A stretch of 64,000 nt of DNA from positions 4,629,390 to 4,693,389 of the forward strand of contig JAXIVH010000007.1 in assembly GCA_036785325.1 (NCBI GenBank), read 5' to 3'. Of the stretch, positions 38,435 through 51,600 are shown in pieces. The stretch's first letter is position 1. Each line of letters begins with the position of its first letter. The DNA is from Urophycis tenuis (lineage: Eukaryota; Chordata; Actinopteri; Gadiformes; Phycidae). The notes below the pieces were generated by a model, which did not search any database, was not told the origin of the DNA, and saw only the letters and a program-made list of their open reading frames with translations. A program made the position numbers and the translations under genes.

Positions 38435-39385
38435 GGCTCACCCACAGCCCTGGAGGAGACACACACACACACACAGGGCCTCGCGTCAGGACGGACAGGG
38501 AGCGACAGAGCAAGACAACGCCGCCTAGCCGCTGATGCACAGAAACAGGAAGCGCCTCTGGGAAGGGAGAGGTTGTTGGATCTGCCGACCGCGTGATAAT
38601 CTTTATTTGACTGAAATGTAAATAAAAATGTCAGAGAACCAAATGAAAAGACACGGTACAATGCAGGATGTTAAATGAGCACACCGTTTCAGCGATGCCA
38701 ATTCCCTTTGCCCTCATTTTCATGCGTAGATACACATGCCTTCGTATTTGACAGGTATGCGTTGCGCTTGACTTCACTAGATTTTACTTGACGTTGCATA
38801 GACTTTTGGTAATAACAAAGAATATGAAGACCGCCGTACAGCTTGACACCCGTTTACATGTGGAAACACGCCCAGCGGCACCAAGCCCTGTAATCCAATC
38901 TGATACACAATCTAAATAGCCGGAGAGTATAAAGCTTGAGATAGAAGCTAGTCATCATAAACACAGTCCATCGACAACATTATCTTCCTCCACCATAGTT
39001 GTGACATCATAAAAATAAAAAAAAATAGAAAGAAATGCAACGGCAGCAGGAAGGCACGCTGAGCCGCAATATGACTTTTGGTTAATATTCAATTTCTCAT
39101 CGCTGCTAAAGGGGCAGACACATAAAAGAAATGTTGGCCATTGAAACCCGTAGTTTGAATCAGAGGTTCACAAGCATTGTGGGGAGAGACACATTCACCG
39201 CCTCTTTACCAGGGAGTGTATAGACATAAGTGCCCACCAAACATACGAGCCATGCACCATCTGCTGTACACTCTCATGGTTGACTTGACAATTTTGCCCG
39301 ACTTACATTACAACCTCCTATCTGAGGCCCCCAGGACTGGAAACTAACCCCCCCCCCCTACCCCCACCACCACCACCACCACCAG

Positions 39386-39584
39386 GTCCTCATCGTGGAT
39401 GAGGCATACCGGAGGGCTCTACTGGGCTCTGTACCCAAACAAACCCTCCTGGCCCCTCCTGGACAGTGCGCTGTCAGACGAAGAGGGCCCATCTCGTCAA
39501 GACGAACCCTGCGCCGCAGAGACGAGGGGGAGCTGATGGATGTGTGTGAGGACGAGTCGGTCGCCAGAAGCGCTCTGGCTACCA
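39386..39584 (+). other. Orphan exon-like open block on the plus strand inside usp33 intron 1
   Basis: A (CAC)n CAG acceptor-like sequence precedes 39386, and CTACCA followed by GTAAGA gives a good donor at 39585. The 199 bases between are open in frame 0 (starting VLIVDEAYRRALLGSV, ending SVARSALAT) and GC-rich compared with the surroundings. I do not recognise the protein. It may be an exon of an unannotated antisense transcript, a repeat fragment or chance. Confidence 0.3.
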
Positions 39585-39983
39585 GTAAGAGACCCGGCTG
39601 TCACTGGGGAGTTGTGTCATGACTCATCACATGAGCATTGTTTTCAGTGGGCCTCGCACCGGGGGACCAAAGCAGTAGTGCTGCCACGGAGACGGCAGCC
39701 TGTTTGTGTGTAAGGAGGACTTACCAGCGAGTGCAGAGCATCGCAATGTAAAGATAACATGGGGTCGCTGTGGATCTACGCCTTCAGGGGTAATCTCACA
39801 CACTGAATGTGCAGTGTGGCAAAGCAATATGAATCGACTCACTGACACAATTCACAGAAAAGTCTTCACAGCTCAACATTAGATTTTATATTTGTAATTC
39901 AATTAGCAACGGGAAAGCTACGCTTCTGATAGCGTATTTTCTCAGAACTGTGGCCTACAATGTGTTCTTTCCAAAATGTTCCC

Positions 39984-40042
39984 TATGGGGATGAATAAAG
40001 TGTCTATATCTATCTATCTATCTATCTATCCATCTATCTTTC
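39984..40042 (+). mobile_element. 3' end of a retroelement with (ATCT)n tail
   Basis: TCCCTATGGGGATGAATAAA (39982-40001) is followed by GTGTC and TATC/ATCT repeats. It has the same terminus type as 9766-9812. No coding body is visible upstream. Confidence 0.5.
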
Positions 40043-40542
40043 CAGTGAAAGAAGGGTTGTTTTTCGATGCAGCGTGCTGCAGGCTGGCACAGACGATGTC
40101 TTGGACAGAGCCCCAAGGGCTGACCGTGGCCAATCCTATATTTATATATTCATCTATTTATTTACTGACTAAGCTGGAGGCAGGTTTCGAGGAATAACCC
40201 GTGTTGTGACACCTGTGGGTAGTTAGTATGACGCAGCATGCCTATAGCGTCTATAACTCATTCGTTCCAGAAGCTTCACAAAAGAAGTTCACAAAGAAAA
40301 AACACTTACAATAATGTAAGGATGTCAAAAAGGACTAAGTCTCTACCATAATTGCGGCAAGGGATAACTAGCTCAACTTAGTACACACAATTACGAGGTG
40401 AAACATCTCTGGCTCAATTATAGCCAGGTCAAGACCTTTCTTGCACAAATCGATAAGACTGTCGTGTGGAGTCATCTGCATCTAGTGGACAAACAACTCC
40501 CTGGTTTGCATACTACATGACGTTTTCATAGCTTACGAGCTT

Positions 40543-40547
<5 letters not shown>

Positions 40548-40602
<55 letters not shown>
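40548..40602. repeat. (CA)n microsatellite upstream of usp33
   Basis: About 27 CA units in the inferred usp33 first intron. The remaining part of 38435-41500 shows no recognised gene other than the exon-like block at 39386-39584. Confidence 0.9.
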
Positions 40603-40609
<7 letters not shown>

Positions 40610-41502
40610 GAGGCTTGAGGCTATAGCCACTTGTCATGACAACAAACGTCTCAAATTCATCAGATACACGTGTTTCAACCAAGTCAGTAAATACTTAACC
40701 CAGAGGTTAATGGCTATAAGCGCATCATTGTCTCGAAGGAAACTGTCCTTCGTTATATTGATCTTCGCCCCTGAACGCCTCGGGCTAGACTTTGGGAAGA
40801 ACAGCTTACCTTTACTTGACGTTACATTGGAGTTCACAGTGAACGGTGTGAATGAGTGGTACAGCTCTACTGAATGTGACACTTCAACTTCTAAAGGACA
40901 ACAAACGCAGGAGGCGACAGCGCGTGCTCCACGGCACCTCGTCACCAGGCTAACGTCGGTTGCTAGCGGACGCCAGCCAAACACTGACAACTATCGTGAA
41001 GTTGGTATCTAACCACAATTTCCTTCGAAAGCTAGCCCATCGGGTAGTGATCACACTGCCTGACACGAAGCTCACACGAATGATGAAGAAGAACACACAC
41101 ACACACTAGCTTTGGCTGTATTTCCTGCCCAAACAGAGCTGTCAGAGGCGCCTGACAGCGTCATGGACGGACTAGCCACGGCCAATGTCGACCGCTTCTC
41201 ATGTTAGCCCACGGCTAGCTGTTTGGGGGGTGATCGGTCAACTGACTTATCTGCCATCCATGGTAATAGAAACAAGACAACGTCTCTAAATAACAAATGG
41301 TAAACATTCGGAATATACTTGGTTATCTCACTACAACCTCCCTACCTCTACGAGCTACTTTCAGCTAGCCATCGCAGGCGTATTAGCCATAGGTATTAGC
41401 TTGATATAACCGTGCATAGCATGGATTAGTGACTATGCGATATAACGACCAACAGCGGTTGCTACTACGTCAGCCAAACATGGTTGTAGCCGCATCCCTT
41501 AC

Positions 41503-41680
41503 CTGCAGATGTGTAAGAAAGTGCTGAATTTGATCGGGGTGGTTATTATTGTCCAAATGTGCCAAGACAATCCTATAGACACATATTGTAAAGAGCGACC
41601 CTTCACGTCTACCGTTGAGCTGCTAGCCTTGCAGGTGACGCTGGACTTGACTCCGCCCCTTTCCGGTATATAACAAAAAC
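41503..41680 (-). promoter_or_regulatory. usp33: Putative usp33 non-coding first exon and promoter
   Basis: On the minus strand CTTACACATCTGCAG ending at 41503 is followed by GTAAGG, a strong donor. It would join a 5' UTR exon to the coding exon, whose acceptor CTCCAG ends at about 38450. A CCGCCCC GC-box-like motif and TATATAAC lie near 41650-41672. The exact start site is not determined. Confidence 0.45.
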
Positions 41681-42269
41681 GTCCATGTGCTGCTCGCCGG
41701 CAATTTTATTTAATTATTTTTTCTCTATTTATGCTTTACAAACAATACGCTCTACATAGACTCAGATAAAAATCTAACCTCATGGCAATTAACATTTGAT
41801 TATTTGTACCAATCCTAATCAATCGCAAAGGGCGCTTCTATAACATCCTGTAACGTATGCTTTCAAGTCCAGAGTACCGTTTAGATTATTATTTTTTTTT
41901 AATCTATTGTCTTTTAAATAGAATACGTAGGCTAGGCTGGCAAAGAAAGAGAATGGAAGGCCGCCTGGCGGTTGAGTTGTTTGTGCAGTATTGGAGAAAC
42001 CACCAACAGCCCAACCCAAGGGCCGCCTAGTGGTCATCATGCTCCCCGCAATGAACCGCCACAAATAAATACAACACCAGAATGACTTTATACTGACAAG
42101 AGTTATAGTTAATATAGTAAAAAAAAAAATATATATATATATACAAATTAACAATAGAATTTAATTTGTAGAGATTTGCCTGGTTACTAATGTTACATGT
42201 ATTTGTAATATAATTGTTTGTTCATATCACAGCAAACGAGTCACATTGGTCCTCCTTGAGTGTTTTTAA

Positions 42270-43500
42270 TCCTCAGGCTTTTTCTGGTGGTTGTCGGTGG
42301 TTCAATCGACCCACTGAGCTTGACGGTGAGGGGGGGGGGGGGGCGTGACCATTGTTTTCATTCATTTTGAAGTGGGAGATGTTTATGGGGGTGAGCCGAA
42401 TTTGCAGTTGTTTGATGGGCGTGGCAGTCTGCAAGGGCTTTCTGGGCAGCGTCTGTGGCCCATCCTTGTTGCTGGCTGTGGGGTCCGAGATACTTCTGGG
42501 GGTGAGACATTTGATGGGGTGACAGCTGGCAGGGGCTTTCTGGAAAGGGTCCGTGTCCCTTTGTCTTTGCTGGCTCCTTGTGAAACAACAAGGAGCAAAT
42601 GATTCCACATATACAGTAGCTGTCACTGTTGTTGTTGTTGTCAGTGAAGGGGAAAGGGGGGTCCATTTGATGCACAGGCAAGATTAAATTCAAGATTGAG
42701 TTTTATTTAGCTACTTCATTTAAATGGTAAGTAGAATATGTATCAAATGATATACTACAATCTGAATCTTTACCATTATCTGTACTTTGTCCTCTGTGAG
42801 GGATTGGGCCTCATCGTCCTCCATAATTGTTTTTGCAGACCTGCGTTTTGCTTTGCCTTTTCGGTGGACTCCCCCTGGCCTGTTATGTTGCCACGCTGGT
42901 CTGTGGAACAGAAGGTGAACTGCATGAGTGTTGAGGAGAAACAACACCCTTGCTAAAGTTGTATGTGTGTGCTGAGGGTGGTAGACACGGCTCTTTAAAT
43001 CTAAACTGTAATCAGTAATCGTCTTAATCATTGTTACTTTTGTTTCGTTTGTCTTGTACTTGGTGAGGGGACGTGACGACGGAGCCGCCTCTCATTTGAT
43101 GTTCGGAGGGCTCTGGAGCCCCCACTGCCCTGCCTAGGGGCCGGGTGGGGGGGGGGGGGGGGCTCCGGAATGGGACCTCTCCGCCTTCTTCAAGGTTCCA
43201 ACATTAAGGTCTCTATTCCTTGCCAGTGCCTAGTACTTCTGCGAGGCCCTCAGCTTCCCGAGCAAGGCCCTGGTCTGCTCCAACTCCCAGACCACCCTGG
43301 CCAGGGCCTTGGCCTGCCAGAAGGCCTCTGCACATGGGTTCCTCTACAGAAGGTCAACTCTGGGGGACTCCGGGTGGTCCGGGCGTCCCCCTCTATGTCC
43401 GACGGGCAGGCGGCCTCTGCACAGGGCTCCTCTGGAGGGTCAGCACTGAGGGACTAGGGGGTCCCCCGGGCCCCCCTTTACCTGTGACAGGCAGACGGTC
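42270..43500 (-). pseudogene. Degenerate coding-like tract of unknown origin between usp33 and miga1
   Basis: Three pieces on the minus strand look once-coding. At 42900-42774 a 127-nt block has a consensus acceptor (TTCTGTTCCACAG) and donor (ATG then GTAAAG) and reads KRRSAKTIMEDDEAQSLTED in one frame. At about 43323-43170 a coiled-coil-like frame includes VVWELEQTRALLGKLRASQK and is broken by a TAG and by a frame change upstream. At 42610-42350 a proline/serine-rich frame repeats itself imperfectly. I recognise no family. It could be a dead gene, a transposable element or lineage-specific gene debris. Confidence 0.35.
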
Positions 43501-43534
43501 ACCGCACGGGGTTGCTCTGGGTGAGGGGGGTCCA

Positions 43535-43575
<41 letters not shown>

Positions 43576-43576
43576 A
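43535..43576. repeat. (ATC)n microsatellite
   Basis: About 13 ATC units. From 43577 to 45580 the sequence is AT-rich with no coding signal; miga1 5' non-coding sequence is expected in it, but I cannot place an exon. Confidence 0.9.
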
Positions 43577-45619
43577 CCTTTTTACTTCTGCTTATTTTAC
43601 CAAGCAAGTTCCAGTTTTCGTCTGGTTCCCAGGCAATTTTATCGCGCTAAACTCTCAGAAACGGAGTATACACACCTCCTCTTGGTGTGTGTGTGTGTGT
43701 GTGTATAATAGAAGTAACCGAATATAGTACAGATTTTTGTACTTTGCAAAAAAAAAGTTTCTCGCCAATACTGCTGGTTAGAACAATTTCCTATGGAGCT
43801 TCCAGACCCCTATTATTGGGGGCTGGAAGCCCCAATCATAAAACACAATTGGTAGCCCTGTTGACTACTGACTTCTGACTGGACTGGTCTGATAATATAT
43901 CTCTTGTCAACAACAGTATACAAAAGACAAGGAATCAACAAACCTGCAAACCAGTGCATAAGATAAATACAAATACATTGAACAGGACAAAGATAAGGAA
44001 AAATGAATTGACACATTTGTTGTAAACTGAATAGTTTTTTTTATTCACAATAGTGGATGTACATACACAAAAACGTTGTTTAATTGTAAACTTAGCAAAA
44101 AAAGGATTGATAAGAATGAATGCTCCCTCCCTCCCCTCCCTCCCCTTTGTTTTTGTTTTTTGCAGAACGTGCTTGATGAAAGCACACATTTAGGCTACTT
44201 TATTTGTTAAAATAAACTTCTGTGACTAGGACTTCCAAGGGACTTCCTCCAAACAACATTCACAATCTACGTGTTCGGCGTGATAATAAAAAAACGGAAT
44301 CCCCAAAGCAATACTCAAGTACTGTAACAGAGTAATTATTTTTTTTACTTCAAGACATTGCATAACAGTCGGTCTACGTCGTGGGTACTTTTATTCTGAA
44401 AGAGGCAACGACACCAACACTGCTCATTCAGGTTGACTCTCACGTTAGCGCTGCTTTGACCGCGGCAAACACACGACTGGGAATCCGGTGGGTACTGCCG
44501 AGTCCGAGGTGTGCTGTAGTCTTTCACTGCCCTGACAATTCATATCTATACAATGTCCGCATTCATGTTGACATAATAACACACTGTAGTCTTGCCACAA
44601 CCGTTGCTGCTTGTCCATTTCTGCTAACGGCTGTTCCTGTTAGCCTGCGGTGAGCTAGCTGCTACATTGTTGAGCTAGCTGCTACGTGGGTTCCAATGGG
44701 TTCAGTTGTGTGCTACTTATCAGCTTAACCTTGTCTTCTATTGTAGTCAATAAGATACAGAATACAAAAGTAGTTATTCCGGAAGGCCGAATCTATAATT
44801 CGTCATTTCATTGTACATTCAGTATGGTAAAATATATATGTTCGCACTGTTGTAATTTATTGAACTTAATATTCTCCATAATCAGTTCATATGAATGCAA
44901 TCATTCATTGTGATACTCTTTACTTATTATCACAATGATTTATTAGTCAAGGTGGACTGTTTGGTTTCAATATGCCAACAGCATACTGTATTCCATAATG
45001 TAAATGTATAGGTTTGTTTGGTTGAATACATTCACTTATATTATATTCACTCATATTATGTATATTTTGATCTGAAAATCAACCAGGCATTTAATTATTC
45101 TTGTCATTTCCAACGATAACTATCTTTTCTGTGTATTTTGTCATTGGGTATCAATGAGGTACTCATTTGATTTCTTTAATTTGGGTACTTTAAACAATTT
45201 ACATTTTAATTTTGAGTTTTGTTTGACTTACATGGAGTTAAGAAACCGCCATTGGACAAGTGACTGCATGGCAGCTGGCTAGAAACAGGGCCATGACTTG
45301 CTTTAACCATTTGAGATCTTCTGTAATAATCATTGATCATTTGTAATGTAACAACATAGTCAAAGGCTCTTGGCTTGCTCCCCAAAACCCATTCGAGACA
45401 ATGGTCATTGTTACTACTTGTTAAGTCAGTAACAATATCTAAGTAGTGTTCAGCACTGCCAATGCACCATCTTGATGACTCCTTTAAGACCTTTCAGTGT
45501 GGATTCACCCAGCTGCTCTCATCCCAGAGGTTAAAGACTCACTATGTAACTCCCTCCTCTGACCTGCCTCTCCTATGCAGCTCCAGCACGTCCCAGAGCA
45601 GGATGCTAACGAGGGATAG

Positions 45620-48600
45620 ATGGATAGTACTTATCATGGCCATACGGCAAGCGCAATGACGCACCACACACTCAGTGACTCCCAGTTGTCCATCAAGGGG
45701 GCGGCCCTTCGCATGGTCGACCTGCCCCTCTCCGTCTACAAATCCCTGGCGCAGGTAAGGAGAGAGTGGGAGGACACACTGTGGGGAAATGTGATCATGA
45801 CTTTGTTGTTGATGAGTGAGCAGGGACAGTATGGTTGGCGTCGACACCTGTTTTACCGTTCCGTTTTTCAGTTTTCAATACCGAGCACTTGTATGAGCAG
45901 TACGTTAAAGACATGTATCACAGATCATGTAATACATGATGGTGTGTAGACTTAGTGAAAAGGTTATACAATGCAGTGGTGATTGGATGTCTTGTCATCA
46001 ATCATCCCCATTCGGAACCTCCATTGTGTTCTTTGGAAAATAAAACCAGGTAAACAGATCATGGTGACTAATAGGTCCATCCTTATTGAATCTTGTGGGC
46101 CTTTGTTCTCATTGTAGATAAAAGGGCTGGTGCATTTCTGTTGGGCACACACACACACACACACTCACTCTCTCTTTTCATCTCTGTGGCAGGTGACCCT
46201 TAGCACAGGCACCAAAAAGCTGGTGGCCGGCACGGCCCTGGGAGCCGTCTCCCTCCTCTTGCTCGCCCGCCACTTCCAGCGAAGGAAGCGCCACAAGAAG
46301 GCCCAGTCCCCGCAGTGGGAGCAGGCCGGCTTCCAGTTCCCTCCGCCCATCCTGGCCGAGCAGGGTGAGGAGCAAACGGTCTCATGAGGCAGCCTCTACT
46401 GTCTGCAGCGCTGTAGAAATGCATCCTCCATTCTGAGGCCCACAGTGTTGCTTTGTGAAACGAAGACGGGCAGGAAAGTTGTAGTTGTTGTGTTTTCTCT
46501 CGTTCATCAGAAGCTGTATTACAATATTGTAATACTACTGCTATTACTATTTTGTATTCGTTCAGCTTCAGAATAGTGAGAATTCTCTGCCGCTCTAGTT
46601 CTTCTCTCTGAGCTTCCGTGGATACTCTCTTACTTGGTGTGTGTGTTTGATGTAATCACAGTGCTGTGCAAACCCTGAACCTCTATAAGTAGCTGGCTCA
46701 AGATAAGGGCTTTAAGGCATTTCATCACATTAACAGGGGCTTACCATTGATAAGAGTGCTATGCATGTAATGAATAAAAGGCAGGAGAGCCAGATGGTCA
46801 ACACAGAAGGTGAGCGTGGTCAGGAAAGTGTGAGTGCTGCATGTCGTCATGTGTGCATGTTAACAACTCTCTCATATTTACATGCTCACTGTCTCCCACC
46901 CCCTGCAGACACCACCAGTCAACAGATCACTCTCTCGCTCAACTCTAAGAAGGGTGGCGGGCTGCTCAACAGAGGGCTCCACAGCAGACTGTCCGGCTCG
47001 CTGCAGAGCCTTGGCTCGGTGAGCACCTACTGCATCCCAAACCTCTAGGAATCAGCCTTTTCCACTGTTTATAGCCAACCTATTGGCTACCGTTCACCAG
47101 CCATCACAAGCACGGAGCAAACCCCCCCCATCATGTTTCCTCTTGCGCACATCTTCAACTGTATAGATACTTCTGAATAGGGATCCAGGAGGTCATGATC
47201 TCATGCATATCCACCGAAGGCCACACGATCGTACTGTGGCGACGTCACCTGTAATCCACGCCCCGCCCGTCTCGTTCCCAGGTGAAAACCATCGACTCTG
47301 GCAGCAGCTGCACGTGCGGCAATGAGTCCATCTGCTGGGACCGGCCGGCCCATGAAGACCTCTGCAACGTGGTCAACATCCCCGTCACCACGCCGGAGAA
47401 CCTCTACATCATGGGTACAGAAGGCCTGGAGGGAGGGGGGTCCACATACGCGGAGAATCATGAAGTCATGTGTCCATGAGAAGAGTAGTAGTGTTTTGCC
47501 ACTGGGATCGCTACGTTCCCATCAGGAGTTGGGCTGTGGGTTCTGTAGTTCTAGGGGTCTCGTGGCTGATGATGCGCTGGGTGGACGCGCCATCAGCTAT
47601 ATCAGCATCATTCACTATAAAACATAGATGCTTATTTCAGGCGGACATTAAACCTGCCGTTTATGCTTTGTTCTAGCTTTATTATTATATATGGGGCAGC
47701 CGCAGCCTACTGGTCAGGGCTTCGGGCTTGTAACCGCAGGGTTGCCGGTTAGAACCCCGACCAAAAAAATGGCTGAGGTGCCTGTGAGCAAGGCACCTAA
47801 CCCCTCACTGCTCCCCGAGCGCCGCTGTTGGCAGCTCACTGCCTCGGGATTAGTGTGCTGCACCTCACTGTGTGCCTCACCATCACTGTGTGCTGAGTGT
47901 ATTCCACTAATTCATGATTGGGTTAAATGCAGAGACCAAATTTCCCTCACGGGATCAAAAGAGTAATTCTTCTTGTAATTCTATTCATGCCAACCCAGTA
48001 GCAACCATTTCAGTTTCCATTGTTATCTTTGTTGGTTGGTTTGTTGGTTCCAAGATTACGTAGTGACGCGCGTTTAGCTGTGGAAATATACTCTTCACTG
48101 TGGGTATGTTTAATTCGGGAAAACCCGAGCCAGAGCCCTAGTGATGAGGACCTACATACAAAAGACTTAAAGAAGGGTTTCTTGTACATGCTCTTAAAAC
48201 TGTGTGTGTGTCATGTCTTTCTCCCAGGTATGGAGCTGTTTGAGGAGGCTCTGAGGAGGTGGGAACAGGCGCTCTCCTTCAGGAGCCGGCAGGTCGATGA
48301 GGAGGTCAGCTGCGGCTTCGTCAAGATGGCCGCCGCAGATGCCGCTGCGGCGGCTGCAGAGGAGACGGTGGAGGTAAGGGTCCTCCCTCCCCCTCCACCC
48401 CACCACGTACAACACACAGGGAGATGGTGCACACATGCTGCTGTTGAGGTGTTCTGCTTGGTAGATTGCTATTGGTCTGATTGCATGTGTGTGTGTGTGT
48501 TCAGGAAGCGGTCAGTGCGGAGTTCATCCTCAAGCTGGAGTCCCTGCTGCAGAGGGCCTACCGTCTGCAGGAGGAGTTCGAGGGGGCGCTGGGAGAGTCT

Positions 48601-48641
48601 GAGCCCCACTCCCAAACCAGCACCCAGGGTTAGTGCACCAA

Positions 48642-48675
<34 letters not shown>

Positions 48676-51600
48676 CCAAGGTCAGCAGACTTACAGAGCA
48701 ACATGATCCAGTTCATCCCAACCTTCAACCCAAACACGTGCTCATTCTTTGTACAATGTGCATTGGCATCGCTCGTTTGGTGGAATTTAATACCAGATGA
48801 ATTGTGTGTGGTCTAGCTGGCCCCTTGAGACCAGTGCTGTACATATTATGTACACATAAGGAGCCAACCCTGCTGGTTGCGCTGTGTGTCCCTCCAGAGC
48901 GGCGCGAGGACGTTTGTGTCCCGGAGCAGGAGGACGGGGCCGGCCTGAGGGACAGCATCAGCATCGCCTCCAACGACTCCTTCGTGTCGGCGGCAGAAGT
49001 GAGTGAAGTGAAGTGTCTGTTAGCTGGCGCCGCCTCGCACCTCCTCCCACAACCCGCCCGACAGGCCGGCGCCGGTCCAGCAGTTCCGGGCCAGGCCTTC
49101 TGTCGCTCGCTCGGCTGCTTATCCGCTTCCTTCATCACATCTTCAGAGAAGAATGTGTCACAAAATGTTGTAACGTATTTGACTTTGAAGTGGTGAGGTT
49201 CCAATTTGCTGCCACTCAGTAAATAAATGACCAATCCAGCCATGTATCGGTGTCCTGCCGGGTTAGCTCAGATCTAGTGAGAGATTCATACAGCTCAGGT
49301 CTTCCTGCCCATTAGCCCCCAGCTGGTGGTCATGTTTGTTACCCTGGTGAAGGTCATGTAACTAAACTGTAATACAACCCGTGTCTACGGTAAGTGTATC
49401 GAGTGGGTGCACTGCGCCAGCAAAGCCACGTGTGCGGCAGTCGTTTATTTGCCGTTTAAGTCAGTTGTTGCCATTATAGCAACCTTCACTGTTTCTTTCC
49501 ATGGAGTCACTGCACGGGCTCAGCTCGTGATTGTCCCCACGGAAAGAGGAATAACAGTTGAGAATAACTGGGTCAGGGCTGATGCAGTGAGGGAGGTTGC
49601 TATTAATAGAGCGATAAGTCACCACGCATTGGTGGCCCTGCGGCACCCCGCAGTATCCGAGCCAGCTCCTCGTGTGGAACGCCAGCGGCGAAGAGTGAGT
49701 TTCATCCACCCAGAGCGCAGTGGTCGCCCACTCAACACAGTTCTGTAGTGGTGTGCTGTCGATTGGTCAAACAACTGGAGTTTAAGAGCAACCCCCTGGG
49801 GGTCTTTTATTGAGGCGCTTTGGGTTGTCAGACATGGCCCTCGTTTCACATAGGTCAGGGTGAGAGAACATTACCAGTAATACAACATCATAAAAACATG
49901 AGTTAGTGGAGAAATGTTGTTCCGGCACATTTATCTATAGTTCTTGCCAGTTGACACTCACGCAATTTATTGCAGCAATTAGTGTTATTGCTGCAGCGGA
50001 GTAAACTTGGTGAGTTGTATTTGTGTGCAGCCAATGGAGTGATGTTATGATCAGTCTGGGGTACTACTGGATTCTTCTCAAGCTTGACCATAACCGCGAG
50101 CCTTTGTTCTGTTTGCGTTGCCCCAGCTGGCCGAGCAGAGGAGCGCCTCCTCCCTCTGCCACCAGCTGTTTTACAAGGAGGCTCTGCAGCTGGCCGAGGA
50201 GGGCAGTGTCTCCTGCAGGGTGCTACGGTGAGACATCCCACCCACATGTGAGGACACCGTGCTGTGTAGTACAGACTCACTACTGCTCTATTCGACTCTG
50301 TTTGTTACATTCCACTGTGGTGGGTTATGTCCCACTTACTAGTCCCACTGGTCCCAACACCCAACTGACACTTCTGACTTGGGCAGAGTTCAAACACTCG
50401 CCACAGAAGTCTCATGGGAGAAATGCTCTGCTCTTTAAACCAACCAGGTTTCTTTTGTTTTACAGTAGAACCCACAACATGACTGTGCCCCCCTCAGTTT
50501 TAGTCTCAAGCTATTGCCTGACTTTCATTCCTCCAGGACTGAGCTGCTGGAGTGTCCTGGAGACACAGACTTCTTGGCCAAGCTCCACTGTGTGCGTCAG
50601 GCGTGCCAGGTACAGTATATCACGCTCACTGACCTCTGAGCTTGACATCGCATCAAGGTTCCCCCCCGCAAACCAAAGCATCACGCTGCGCTTTCCCCCC
50701 CCAGCTTATTTTGACTGACAGGACGACAAGGACCTTCCTGGTGGACACCGGCAAGAAAATACTGTCTTCCATCATTGTCAAAGCACAGAAGGTGGGACAT
50801 CCACGTAGCCGCACGAGGCTAGCGGCCACATGCTAGACTCAAATATGGGCAGTATTCCCATCTAGATTGATACATTTCTTTGGCTTTCAGAGCCCAAAGA
50901 GATTTGAGGAAGTGTTTGAGGAGATGATTTCCTTCCTGGAGCACACAGAGCACTGGGAGATCACAGAAGTGGAGCTGGCCACCCGTGGGGTAAGAGTTAT
51001 TTTGTACAGCAGTAAGCTATTAAATGACACAAAAAGCCTTTTATAATCAATGCATTGTCCATGTCTATGTCTCCACCAGATCAAGCACTTGAATTTCTAT
51101 GACATAGTCCTGGACTTTATCCTGATGGACTCCTTTGAGGACCTTGAGAATCCGCCCGTCTCCATTCAGAATGTAGTCAACAACCGCTGGCTCAACAGCT
51201 CCTTCAAAGAGACCGTGAGTCGACCGCTCTGCCACCATCCCAGGCCCTACCGGGGTTGTAACAGCTCAGAGTGTGTGTGTTTGTGTTACAGTGGGTGCTA
51301 ACTGGGTCTTCATTACTGATTTGTATTCCACAGGCGGTGGCATCAAGCTGTTGGTCAGTGCTGAAGCAGAAGAGACAGCACATGAAGGTAGATTGAGTTC
51401 ACTTAAGGGGCATTGCCAGGTTACATGAAGGTAGATTGAGTTCACTTAAGGGGCATTGCCAGGTTACCTTTCAGTCATGTCTTGGCTTAGAACTGTTCAG
51501 CAAACATACGCTTACTTACATTAGGTACAGACATGCATTGTTCTCCAAAAAGTGTGTTGCAATAATCGACCAACTTCATAAGATTGATTAAACAAGAACA

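Noticed and set aside
40608..41012. 135-codon plus-strand open frame upstream of usp33
   Set aside because: No family resemblance; a similarly long open frame lies on the opposite strand, and the region looks like 5' flank.
43535..43576. CRISPR-like or regulatory direct repeats
   Set aside because: These are simple microsatellites in a vertebrate genome; no spacer structure exists anywhere in the window.
49407..49748. 114-codon plus-strand open frame in miga1 intron 7
   Set aside because: No recognisable motif and no splice-site support; length is within chance for this GC content.
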